Shown here piece by piece: positions 1 to 6,237 of a stretch of DNA of 6,258 nt (position 1 is the first letter of the stretch; each line of letters opens with the position of its first letter). Under the pieces are notes generated by a model. It was not told the DNA's origin, made no database searches, and saw only the letters and a program-made list of their open reading frames with translations. The DNA lies in NCBI GenBank assembly GCA_002482865.1, contig DLGU01000204.1, positions 1 through 6,258 on the forward strand, in the 5' to 3' direction. Source of the stretch: Porphyrobacter sp. UBA7686. Lineage in GTDB: Bacteria > Pseudomonadota > Alphaproteobacteria > Sphingomonadales > Sphingomonadaceae. The translations under genes and the position numbers were made by a program.

Positions 1-1053
1 GTCGATTCCTCGTGGTACTTCCTGCGCTTTGCCAGCCAGCCCGCTGACCGTCCGTTTGACCCCGAAGAGGTCGCCAAGTGGATGCCGGTGCAGCACTATA
101 TCGGCGGCATCGAGCACGCGATTTTGCACCTGCTTTACGCCCGCTTCTGGACGCGGGCGCTGGCGCATATCGGCAAGATCACCGTGCAGGAGCCCTTCGC
201 CGCGCTGTTCACGCAGGGCATGGTGACGCACGAGACCTATAGCCGCATAGACGCGGGCCGGGGCGTGCCGGTGTTCTTCGGCCCCGAGGAAGTCGACCGC
301 ACCTCCGATGGCGCAACGCTGCTTGCCGATGGCGGAACGGTAGATGTCGGCCGCGTCATCAAGATGTCGAAGTCGAAGAAGAACGTCGTCGACCCGGACA
401 ATATCATCGCCCGCCACGGCGCGGATGCGGTGCGGTGGTTCATGCTGTCGGACAGCCCGCCGGAACGCGATCTGCCGTGGTCCGACGCCGGGATCGAGGG
501 CTGCGCGCGCTTCGTCCAGCGGCTGTGGCGCCTGTTCGGGCAGGTCGGTGCGGGCGGGGCGGGAGCCGATGCCAAGACCGACAAGGCGCTTGACCGCAAG
601 CTGCACCAGACTGTCGCGGCAGTTGCCGACGATATCGAGGCGCTGAGCTTCAACAAGGCTGTGGCCCGCATCTACGAACTCGTCGGCGCGACCGAGAAAG
701 CCGAGCTGTCAGCGAGCCGATCCGATGCGATCCGCAAGCTCGCCACCCTTGTGTCGCCGATGATGCCGCACCTCGCGGAAGAAGCCCGTGCGACCTACGG
801 GCTCGGGATCGGGCTGGTTGCCGAAGATGCCTGGCCCGCAGTCGATCCCGCGCTGCTGGTCGATGACGAGGTCACCATCGCGATCCAGCATATGGGCAAG
901 CTGCGCGACACCGTCACCGCACCCAAGGGTGCGTCGAAGGACACGCTTGAAGCATTGGCGCTCGCCTCGGCCAACCTGCAACGCTCGATCGATGGCGCGC
1001 CGATCCGCAAGATCATTGTGGTGCCCGACCGATTGGTGAATATCGTCACCTGA
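1..1053 (+). CDS. leuS: Leucyl-tRNA synthetase, C-terminal part (5' end outside window)
   Basis: Cytoplasmic class I aminoacyl-tRNA synthetase that charges tRNA-Leu with leucine. The frame is open from base 1, so only the last 350 residues are present. The N-terminal Rossmann part with the HIGH motif and the CP1 editing domain lie upstream. Visible signals are the DSSWYFLRF stretch at residues 2-10, the class I signature KMSKS at residues 121-125 (bases 361-375) that closes over ATP, the helical anticodon-binding domain at roughly 165-260, and the small C-terminal domain ending [11 protein letters not shown], a typical LeuRS ending. E. coli LeuRS is 860 residues with KMSKS near 620, so about 500 residues should be missing. 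The TGA stop shares its last base with the ATG of lptE (TGATG), which implies co-transcription and translational coupling. No frameshift or lost motif is seen. Confidence 0.97.
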   Translation, partial: VDSSWYFLRFASQPADRPFDPEEVAKWMPVQHYIGGIEHAILHLLYARFWTRALAHIGKITVQEPFAALFTQGMVTHETYSRIDAGRGVPVFFGPEEVDRTSDGATLLADGGTVDVGRVIKMSKSKKNVVDPDNIIARHGADAVRWFMLSDSPPERDLPWSDAGIEGCARFVQRLWRLFGQVGAGGAGADAKTDKALDRKLHQTVAAVADDIEALSFNKAVARIYELVGATEKAELSASRSDAIRKLATLVSPMMPHLAEEARATYGLGIGLVAEDAWPAVDPALLVDDEVTIAIQHMGKLRDTVTAPKGASKDTLEALALASANLQRSIDGAPIRKIIVVPDRLVNIVT

Positions 1054-1553
1054 TGCGCATTCTCTTTGCCCTGCTGGCCCTCTTGGCCCTTTCCGCCTGC
1101 GGCCTCTCGCCGATGTATGCGGGCGGGACGAGTTCGGGCGCAGCGCAGGGGATTGCCGCGGTGGACATCCCGGCGATTCAGGGCCGCGGCGGGTGGCTGG
1201 TCAAGAACGCGCTCGACGCCCGGCTTGGCGTTGCCGGGCAGGTGACGCCGCAATACCGGCTCGACGTGCGGCTCGACGACTCGCTCGAAGCGCTGGGCGT
1301 GCTCAACGATGACACCATCAGCCGCGAACGCCGGATCCTGCGTGCGCGCTATCAGCTGGTCGAGCTGGCGACGGGTTCGGTGCTGCTCGATGCCACCGCA
1401 GGCTCGGATGCGGGGATCGACGTGGTTTCCAGCGAATATGCCACCATCGCCGCCGAGCAGAAGGCGCTGGAAAACCTCGCGCTCGAAGTCGCTGACCGGA
1501 TGGCGACGCAGATCGCCGTCACGCTGCGCAGCCGCGCCGCTGCGGGCCAGTGA
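1053..1553 (+). CDS. lptE: LPS-assembly lipoprotein LptE
   Basis: Outer-membrane lipoprotein that in the known Lpt pathway plugs the LptD barrel and helps insert lipopolysaccharide into the outer leaflet. The 166-residue product starts with a lipoprotein signal peptide: a short positive start (MRI), a leucine/alanine-rich core, and the lipobox LSAC with the lipidated Cys at residue 16. The mature protein would be 151 residues, within the usual LptE size range. After the Cys comes GLSPMYAGG, resembling the CGxxPLY-like mature start common in LptE. The rest is a mixed alpha/beta domain with a charged segment RERRILRARYQL around residues 90-101. The ATG overlaps the leuS stop by one base and no strong Shine-Dalgarno is visible, so coupling to leuS translation is likely. 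Identity rests on lipobox, length, sequence style and the leuS-lptE-holA context known from E. coli; LptE sequences diverge widely. Confidence 0.92.
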   Translation: MRILFALLALLALSACGLSPMYAGGTSSGAAQGIAAVDIPAIQGRGGWLVKNALDARLGVAGQVTPQYRLDVRLDDSLEALGVLNDDTISRERRILRARYQLVELATGSVLLDATAGSDAGIDVVSSEYATIAAEQKALENLALEVADRMATQIAVTLRSRAAAGQ

Positions 1554-2614
1554 AGGCCAAGAACAGCGATTTCGCCCGCGGCCTGCCGCAAGGCGCGCTC
1601 GCCGCCCGAATCTTCTTTTTCTGCGGCCCGGATGAAGCCGGGGCCACCGCTGCCGCCACCCGCTTGGCCGCCGCCTTCCCCGATGCGGGTGACCGGGTGG
1701 AACTGGCGGGCGCTGACCTCAAACGCGATCCCGCCCTGCTGGGCGATGAAGCGCGCTCGACCTCGCTGTTCGGCGGAGCGCGCCATATCTGGGTGCGCGC
1801 CAGCGGCGATGATGCCCATGATGCGCTGCAATTCCTGATCGAAACCGCTGAGGCCGGCGCGGGTGAGGCGGCGCCGGTGATCGTCGTCGCCACTTCCGCC
1901 ACCGACAAGTCACGCACCGCCAAACTGCTGGAAAAGCGGCACGATGCGCTGGTGGCAATGTTCCATCCGCCCGATTTGTCGGCAGTGGCGCAGGCGGTGC
2001 GCGGCATGGCTGATGCGGCTGGCCTCAGGCTCGGCGGCGATCTGGCGGAGCGGATCGCGCGCGGCGCGGGGCTCGATGTGCGGCTGGCGCAGTCCGAGGT
2101 CACCAAGCTGGCGCTCTATTGCGATGCCGATCCGCAAGCCCCCCGCTCCGCCACGCCCGAAGATCATGCCGCGATTGGCGCAGCGACCGAAGAGGACGGA
2201 TTCGCGCCGCTGGTCAACGCGGTGTTGGGCGGAGAACTCGGCAAGATCGCGGCGGAGATCAAGCGGATGCGCGAGCTGGGGCTGAACCCGGTCGGCGTGG
2301 CGCTGGCGCTGGAGCGGCGGGCGGCGCAGCTGGCGCAGATCGCCGCCTACCTCGGCCCGCGCGGCAATTTCGACCAGATCGACAAGGGCGCGGAAATGCG
2401 GCTGGGCATCTTCTTCAAGGAGAAGCGCGATATCGGCAATCAGTCCAAGCGCTGGACCCTGCCCGCAGCGCGCGGTTCCAGCGAGACTAGGCTCGACCGG
2501 CTCATCCCGCGCCTCACTGCGCTGCACCGCAGCCTGCTTGCCAACAGCCAGTCCGCCGAGCTGCTGCTCGCACAGGAGCTGGCCGAAATCGCGCGATTTG
2601 CGGCGAAGCGGTAG
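1550..2614 (+). CDS. holA: DNA polymerase III delta subunit
   Basis: Clamp-loader subunit that opens the beta sliding clamp during chromosome replication. The 354-residue product is close to the E. coli delta length of 343. Near the N-terminus it carries RIFFFCGPDEAG (about residues 21-32), the strand and loop typical of HolA. The loop lacks the GKT/S of a true Walker A, as expected because delta does not hydrolyse ATP. The first 130 or so residues fit the AAA+-like domain, followed by the helical lid and, from about residue 210, the C-terminal collar domain. The start is a GTG whose last three bases with the next A form GTGA, overlapping the lptE stop by four bases. I see no good Shine-Dalgarno, so reinitiation after lptE is the likely mode. 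The product's opening KAKNSDFARGL resembles other alphaproteobacterial HolA starts. A TAG stop ends the plus-strand operon, facing lptA. Confidence 0.95.
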   Translation: MKAKNSDFARGLPQGALAARIFFFCGPDEAGATAAATRLAAAFPDAGDRVELAGADLKRDPALLGDEARSTSLFGGARHIWVRASGDDAHDALQFLIETAEAGAGEAAPVIVVATSATDKSRTAKLLEKRHDALVAMFHPPDLSAVAQAVRGMADAAGLRLGGDLAERIARGAGLDVRLAQSEVTKLALYCDADPQAPRSATPEDHAAIGAATEEDGFAPLVNAVLGGELGKIAAEIKRMRELGLNPVGVALALERRAAQLAQIAAYLGPRGNFDQIDKGAEMRLGIFFKEKRDIGNQSKRWTLPAARGSSETRLDRLIPRLTALHRSLLANSQSAELLLAQELAEIARFAAKR

Positions 2615-2618
2615 CAAG

Positions 2619-2638
2619 CCCTGCGCGTACCGCGAGGG
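2619..2638. terminator. GC-rich hairpin between convergent holA and lptA, possible bidirectional terminator
   Basis: The arms CCCT-g-CGCG (2619-2627) and CGCG-AGGG (2631-2638) pair over eight base pairs with one bulged G at 2623 and a three-base TAC loop. The hairpin begins four bases after the holA stop and about 27 bases beyond the lptA stop on the other strand. It is well placed to separate the two convergent operons. Neither side has a clear T tract, so intrinsic termination is not proven. It could act as a 3'-end stabiliser or have no role. Confidence 0.4.
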
Positions 2639-2664
2639 TGCAGCATCCCGATAACGCGGACGGA

Positions 2665-3243
2665 TCAGTTCTTTTGCGGGACCGTGAAGCTGCCGGTAAC
2701 GCGGCCCTGACCGGCGGGTGCGCCGGGCGCCCCGATGCTGGAGCCCGAGGCGGTGCCGTCAACCGTCGATAGCCCGCTGGCGAGGTCGATCACCAAGCGC
2801 CCGCCATTCAGGGTATCGGTCCCACGGCGCAGGCGGACATTGCCCGCCATGGTGATGATCCGACGGTTGAAATCATAGATCGCATTGTCGCCGCTCGCGC
2901 GTTCATCGCCGCGCGTGATGACGACCCCGCCGGTCGCGGTGATGCGCTGGATTTCGAGGCTGCCGCCATCGGTGAAGTTCACCAGCATCCGGTCAGACTG
3001 AATGCGCAGGTCCGCCTGATTGACGATCACCCCGCCGCTGAAGATCACCTGATTGGCGCGGTCATCCAGCACGAACTTGCCCGCGTCATAGGTAACCGGC
3101 GCCTTGGAATCGTGGCTGGCGATGCTTTGCGCGTTGAGGCTCATCCCGCCCATCAGCGCGGCGGTCAGCGCGAAGCCGCCGATCCCCCAGATGAGGGCGA
3201 GCCGGGCAAGCGGGGTGCGGGAAGCGGGGGCATTCTGGTCCAT
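2665..3243 (-). CDS. lptA: LPS transport periplasmic protein LptA (OstA-like)
   Basis: Soluble beta-jellyroll protein that forms the periplasmic bridge carrying lipopolysaccharide from LptC to LptD. From the ATG at 3243 the product is 192 residues. An N-terminal region RTPLARLALIWG onward has basic residues and then a hydrophobic stretch (about 12-33), with a plausible signal-peptidase site after LNA at residue 38. Residues about 49-165 are the OstA/LptA-N domain, a run of short beta repeats such as VTYDAGKFVLDD, ADLRIQSDRMLV, GDNAIYDFNRRIITMAGNVRL and LNGGRLVIDL. A Gly/Ala/Pro-rich tail follows. An in-frame GTG sits directly before the ATG (GTGATG). The Shine-Dalgarno GAGGA is 7 bases from the ATG but only 4 from the GTG, so I chose the ATG. 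The start overlaps the lptC stop by one base. The usual downstream gene lptB is absent; holA converges instead. Confidence 0.93.
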   Translation of the reverse strand: MDQNAPASRTPLARLALIWGIGGFALTAALMGGMSLNAQSIASHDSKAPVTYDAGKFVLDDRANQVIFSGGVIVNQADLRIQSDRMLVNFTDGGSLEIQRITATGGVVITRGDERASGDNAIYDFNRRIITMAGNVRLRRGTDTLNGGRLVIDLASGLSTVDGTASGSSIGAPGAPAGQGRVTGSFTVPQKN

Positions 3244-3911
3244 CACGGCATCCTCAGCTGGCCGGGTATCATCGTCAGGCGCGCATTGCCTTCGAGCGTG
3301 ATCGTGCGCGAGGGCAGATCGGCGCGCATCGTATCGGCGGAGAAGGTCCCGGCCGGAACCTCGCCCGAAACCCCGGCATCGCCCTGCATGGTGCGCGCCT
3401 TGAGATCGACGGAAACGCCGCGCGCGATCATGGCATAGCCATCTGAAGCGGTCAGGCGGACCGGGCCATCGACCGTCACGGTCTCGGCCTCCAGGTCATA
3501 GACGCCGCCGTCCGCGCTCAGGCGCGCAGGCCCTTCGGTCAGCAGCAGCTGCGCCACCAAATCGCGCATCCGCACGAGTCCTTCGACACTGGAGCGCTGC
3601 ACCGCCTCACCCGCCAGCAGCGAGAACGGGCGGCCCTGATTGTCGCGCCCGCGATACATCGCATTGTCGACGCTCAGGCGCTCGTCAATCTGGGCGACCT
3701 TGTTGCGATCAAGCAGGAAGCTCACCTCGCCGCGCGGGGATAGGGGCGTGATGATCATCAGCGCCGCGACCACGCCCACGCCCATCGGCAGCGCCCGCGC
3801 CAGGAACCGCACCAGCCGATCATGCGAGCCGCCAGGCGCAGCAAAGGTCTGCCGCCGGCTGCGGAGCGCGCGCGCTTCGGATGTTTCGATGGTGGTTTCG
3901 GCGGGGGCCAT
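3243..3911 (-). CDS. lptC: LPS export ABC transporter periplasmic protein LptC
   Basis: Bitopic inner-membrane protein that receives lipopolysaccharide from the LptBFG transporter and hands it to LptA. The 222-residue product has a cytoplasmic N-terminus with many Arg residues, then one membrane segment at about residues 37-57 (FLARALPMGVGVVAALMII). The periplasmic jellyroll follows. It starts with LSPRGEVSFLLDRNKVA and contains repeats such as RLSVDNAMYRGRDNQGRPFSL, and the strand-like SADGGVYDLEAETVTVDGPVRL. The long, basic N-terminus and the SPRGE...SFLLDRNKV stretch are typical of sphingomonad LptC. The nearest Shine-Dalgarno-like GAGG is about 12 bases before the ATG, which is far. rnd ends only 24 bases upstream, so the two are probably co-transcribed. 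The stop overlaps lptA. A later start is possible, but the opening residues look like a normal cytoplasmic tail. Confidence 0.93.
   Translation of the reverse strand: MAPAETTIETSEARALRSRRQTFAAPGGSHDRLVRFLARALPMGVGVVAALMIITPLSPRGEVSFLLDRNKVAQIDERLSVDNAMYRGRDNQGRPFSLLAGEAVQRSSVEGLVRMRDLVAQLLLTEGPARLSADGGVYDLEAETVTVDGPVRLTASDGYAMIARGVSVDLKARTMQGDAGVSGEVPAGTFSADTMRADLPSRTITLEGNARLTMIPGQLRMP
3251..3255 (-). promoter_or_regulatory. Ribosome binding site of lptA (GAGGA)
   Basis: On the minus strand GAGGA lies inside the last codons of lptC, seven bases before the ATG at 3243 and four before the in-frame GTG at 3246. The spacing favours the ATG and shows that lptA has its own initiation signal in addition to coupling with lptC. 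Confidence 0.6.
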
Positions 3912-3935
3912 GACGGGGGTGTGCCTCGGGCGTCC

Positions 3936-4556
3936 TTACATGTGGCTGAAGATGTCGCTGTCGGCCCAACCGGCGACATCGAGCAGCGCCCGCGTCGGCA
4001 GGAAATCGAAGCACGCCTGCGCGATGGCGGTCCGCCCCTCGCGTTCCAGCCGCACGGTGAGTTCATCGCGCAGCCTGTGGAGATAGCGCACGTCCGACGC
4101 GGCGTAATCGCGCTGCGCGTCCGACAGCACCGGCCCGCCCCAGTCGGAGCTTTGCTGCTGCTTGGAGATATTCTCGCCCAGCAGCTCCTCGACCAGGTTC
4201 TTGAGGCCGTGGCGATCGGTGTAGGTGCGCACCAGCTTGCTCGCGATCTTGGTGCAGAACACCGGCCCGGCCATCACGCCGAGATAGTGGTGCACGGCGG
4301 CGAGATCGAAGCGGCCGAAGTGATAGATCTTCACCCGCGAAGGATCGCTCAGCACCGCCTTCAGGTTCGGCGCGTCATAGCGGCTGCCGGGGTTGAAACG
4401 CACGAGATGCTCGTTCCCCGTGCCGTCCGAAATCTGCACCACGCACAGCCGGTCACGCGCGGTGATGAGGCCCATGGTCTCGGTATCGACCGCAAGATCG
4501 GTGGTGCCGGTCAACACGCCGGCGGGGAGGTCTTCTTCATGAAAATGCACTGCCAT
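3936..4556 (-). CDS. rnd: Ribonuclease D-type 3'-5' exonuclease, single-domain form
   Basis: DEDDy-family 3'-to-5' exoribonuclease; relatives trim the 3' ends of tRNAs and other small RNAs. The 206-residue product is essentially one exonuclease domain. Exo I is DTE (Asp24, Glu26). Exo II is the HFGRFDLA region with Asp84. Exo III is YAASDVRYL with Tyr151 and Asp155, giving the Y-x3-D spacing of the DEDDy subgroup. All metal-binding acids are present, so it should be active. E. coli RNase D is about 375 residues and has two C-terminal HRDC domains; these are missing here and the protein ends soon after the last helices, with no frameshift. Such short forms are common in alphaproteobacteria. 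It is the first gene of the probable rnd-lptC-lptA operon and is divergent from ung. No strong Shine-Dalgarno is seen before the ATG. Its real RNA substrates cannot be read from sequence. Confidence 0.9.
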   Translation of the reverse strand: MAVHFHEEDLPAGVLTGTTDLAVDTETMGLITARDRLCVVQISDGTGNEHLVRFNPGSRYDAPNLKAVLSDPSRVKIYHFGRFDLAAVHHYLGVMAGPVFCTKIASKLVRTYTDRHGLKNLVEELLGENISKQQQSSDWGGPVLSDAQRDYAASDVRYLHRLRDELTVRLEREGRTAIAQACFDFLPTRALLDVAGWADSDIFSHM

Positions 4557-4627
4557 GCCGCTCGCCCTACGCCGATTGGGGAAAGAGGGGAAGGGGCGAG
4601 TGGCGCGGAGAAAGAACCTGTCTTACC

Positions 4628-4693
4628 CCGTTCGTGTCGAGCGAAGTCGAGACACCCCCGCACCGGCCTCTCGACTTCGCTCGAGGCGAACGG
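4628..4693. repeat. Long inverted repeat, 25-nt arms with 16-nt loop, sphingomonad-type intergenic repeat
   Basis: Left arm 4628-4652 and right arm 4669-4693 are inverted copies matching at 23 of 25 positions. The inner 16 base pairs are uninterrupted (core TCGAGCGAAGTCGAGA), then two unmatched positions (4635-4636 against 4685-4686, one a possible G-U pair), then seven more pairs (CCGTTCG with CGAACGG). The loop 4653-4668 is C-rich. The core TCGAGCGAAGTCGA is a motif I associate with widespread intergenic repeats in sphingomonad genomes; this is recalled, not searched. The structure lies upstream of ung and could form a strong hairpin in its 5' leader if transcription starts before it. Confidence 0.8.
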
Positions 4694-4697
4694 AGAA
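4692..4697 (+). promoter_or_regulatory. Ribosome binding site of ung (GGAGAA)
   Basis: GGAGAA lies six bases before the TTG at 4704 and is the only good Shine-Dalgarno near the conserved start of Ung. It decides the start call. Its first two bases are also the last two bases of the right arm of the inverted repeat, so folding of that repeat could hinder ribosome access. Confidence 0.6.
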
Positions 4698-4703
4698 CTG
4701 TTT

Positions 4704-5387
4704 TTGTCCGAAACCATCCCCGAAACGTGGCGCCCGGCGCTGGAGCCGGTGCTGAGTACTCCCGAGGCGCGCAAACTGGGCGGGTGGCTGAAGGCCGAGG
4801 AAGCCGCGGGCAAGCAGGTCTATCCTCCGCGCGGCACCCGGCTCGCGGCGCTGGCGCTGACCCCGCTGCCCGAGGTCCGCTGCGTGATCCTGGGGCAAGA
4901 CCCCTATCACGGGCCGGGTCAGGCGCATGGGCTGGCGTTCTCGGTACAGGCGGGCGTTCGCGTGCCGCCGTCGCTGGTGAACATCTACAAGGAGCTGGAG
5001 GCGGACCTCGGCCTGCCCCGCGCGGCGACCGGCGATCTGACGCCATGGGCGCGGCAGGGGGTGCTGCTGCTCAACAACACCCTGACGGTCGAGGCCGGGC
5101 TGGCGGGCAGCCATGCCGGGCGCGGGTGGGATGCGGTGACGGATGCCTGCGTGGCGGCAGTGGCGGAGCGGGAGAAGCCGGTGGTCTTCATCCTGTGGGG
5201 CTCCCACGCGAAGAAGAAGGCGAGCCGTGTGCCCGCCCTCGCGCGCAATAGCGCACATCTGATACTGGCATCGGCCCACCCGAGCCCGCTATCGGCGCAT
5301 AACGGCTTCTTCGGCTCTCGCCCGTTCAGCCAGACCAATGCGTTTCTTGAGGCGAACGGGCGCGGGGCCATCGACTGGAGGTTATAA
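4704..5387 (+). CDS. ung: Uracil-DNA glycosylase, family 1
   Basis: Base excision repair enzyme that removes uracil from DNA after cytosine deamination or dUTP misincorporation. From the TTG start the product is 227 residues, against 229 in E. coli. All family 1 motifs are present. The water-activating loop GQDPYHGPGQAHGLAFSV carries catalytic Asp66 and stacking Phe79. LLLN carries the uracil-specificity Asn124. The leucine-loop region HPSPLSAHNGFFG carries catalytic His192. VVFILWGSHAKKK around 160-172 is also family-typical. The frame stays open far upstream, across the antisense of rnd, with ATGs at 4539 and 4545. Those would put the start inside rnd and translate the inverted repeat, giving an unmatched 53-55 residue extension. 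The TTG with GGAGAA six bases away is the better start. The TAA stop overlaps the next gene by one base (TAATG). Confidence 0.95.
   Translation: MSETIPETWRPALEPVLSTPEARKLGGWLKAEEAAGKQVYPPRGTRLAALALTPLPEVRCVILGQDPYHGPGQAHGLAFSVQAGVRVPPSLVNIYKELEADLGLPRAATGDLTPWARQGVLLLNNTLTVEAGLAGSHAGRGWDAVTDACVAAVAEREKPVVFILWGSHAKKKASRVPALARNSAHLILASAHPSPLSAHNGFFGSRPFSQTNAFLEANGRGAIDWRL
5377..5381 (+). promoter_or_regulatory. Ribosome binding site of the enoyl-CoA hydratase gene (GGAGG)
   Basis: A full-strength GGAGG sits inside the last codons of ung, five bases before the ATG at 5387. The downstream gene can thus start efficiently on its own while also being coupled to ung through the TAATG overlap. Confidence 0.65.
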
Positions 5388-6172
5388 TGTCCGACGACGT
5401 GATCCTGCTCGACGTGGCTGATGGCATCGCCACCGTCACCCTCAACCGTCCGCAGGCGATGAACGCGCTGAACCGTGCCCTGCGCGCGCGGCTGGCTGAA
5501 GTGATGCGCGCGGTCGATGCGGATGACTCGGTCCGCGCAGTGATCCTGACCGGCGCGGGGGAGCGGGCGTTCACCGCGGGGCTCGATCTCAAGGAATTGG
5601 GCAGCGAGGCGGGCGCACTCGGCAGCGCCAATGCGACAGATCCGGCGGACAATCCGGTCAAGGCCATCGAACTCTGCCGCAAGCCGGTAATCGGCGCGAT
5701 CAACGGGGTGGCGATCACCGGCGGCTTCGAAGTCGCGCTCGCCTGCGATGTGTTGATCGCGAGCACCAACGCCCGCTTCGCCGACACCCACGCGCGGGTC
5801 GGGATCGTGCCGGGCTGGGGCTTGTCACAGAAACTCTCGCGCATGATCGGCATCAGCCGCGCCAAGGAGCTCGCCTTCACCGGTAACTTCCTCGACGCAG
5901 CGACGGCGCAGGCATGGGGGCTGGTCAACCATGTGGTCGAACCTGACGCGCTGATCCCGCTGGCGCGCAAGCTGGCGGGCGACATGGCCGGGATCGATCC
6001 GGCCTTCCTCGCTAACTACAAGCGGCTGATCGACGATGGCTATGCGCACAGCTTCGGGGAGGGGCTGGCGCTGGAAGCGGAACGGTCAAGCGCCGCCAAC
6101 TCAGCCGTCGCCCCCGAAGACGTCGAAACCCGCCGCGCCGCCGTGCAGGAACGGGGACGAGGGCAGGGGTAG
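5387..6172 (+). CDS. Enoyl-CoA hydratase/isomerase (crotonase) family protein, DTHARVG-type
   Basis: Crotonase-fold enzyme acting on an acyl-CoA thioester, probably in the cytoplasm; the exact reaction is uncertain. The 261-residue product has the normal family length. It opens with the usual strand VADGIATVTLNRPQAMNAL. The two oxyanion-hole segments are present: AFTAGLDLKE (about 61-70), and NGVAITGGFEVALACD (106-121) with Glu115, which matches Glu144 of rat enoyl-CoA hydratase. Twenty residues later, where the rat enzyme has catalytic Glu164, this protein has His135 in FADTHARVGIVPGWGLS. Classical hydratases use both glutamates, so syn-hydration by the standard mechanism is doubtful. The DTHARVG...PGWGLS pattern recurs in actinobacterial and proteobacterial enoyl-CoA hydratase paralogues, as far as I recall. 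The C-terminal part, with WGLVNHVVE (about 185), is normal. The ATG overlaps the ung stop and has GGAGG five bases upstream. No functional link to ung is apparent. Confidence 0.9.
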   Translation: MSDDVILLDVADGIATVTLNRPQAMNALNRALRARLAEVMRAVDADDSVRAVILTGAGERAFTAGLDLKELGSEAGALGSANATDPADNPVKAIELCRKPVIGAINGVAITGGFEVALACDVLIASTNARFADTHARVGIVPGWGLSQKLSRMIGISRAKELAFTGNFLDAATAQAWGLVNHVVEPDALIPLARKLAGDMAGIDPAFLANYKRLIDDGYAHSFGEGLALEAERSSAANSAVAPEDVETRRAAVQERGRGQG

Positions 6173-6237
6173 CGAGGGCTTTTGGGCATCCGGCTTGGCG
6201 TGCGAATGGCTGGAAGCGGGTGGATTGCAGTCTAAGC

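Larger units (their letters stand above)
4557..4703. other. Divergent intergenic region between rnd and ung
   Basis: This 147-base spacer must carry the promoters of both rnd-lptC-lptA and ung unless one is read from elsewhere. I see no convincing -35/-10 pair on either strand. It holds a purine-only run at 4578-4595 with three GGGG blocks, the long inverted repeat at 4628-4693, and the ung ribosome binding site at 4692-4697. Confidence 0.6.

Noticed and set aside
1352..2617. Long minus-strand open frames opposite lptE and holA
   Set aside because: They are antisense shadows of well-recognised genes, with Arg/Ala/Ser/Pro-rich low-complexity products, no recognisable domain and no ribosome binding site context.
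4561..4600. Inverted match CTCGCCC (4561-4567) with GGGCGAG (4594-4600) near the rnd start
   Set aside because: Only seven base pairs with a 26-base loop in GC-rich DNA; expected by chance and not a convincing operator.
3822..4703. Very long plus-strand open frame running antisense through rnd and into ung
   Set aside because: The part before 4704 is the mirror of rnd codons in GC-rich DNA, where antisense frames are often stop-free. It crosses the inverted repeat and resembles no Ung N-terminus. Only the segment from the TTG at 4704 is real.
5349..5359. GAGGCGAACGG near the end of ung repeats the sequence at 4683-4693 in the inverted repeat
   Set aside because: An 11-base match. The copy in ung encodes an ordinary EANG segment near the C-terminus and lacks the rest of the repeat, so coincidence is the simplest reading.
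4985..5985. Minus-strand open frames opposite ung and the crotonase gene
   Set aside because: The plus-strand genes carry complete catalytic motifs and normal lengths. The opposite frames give Arg/Ser/Ala-rich products with no family features.
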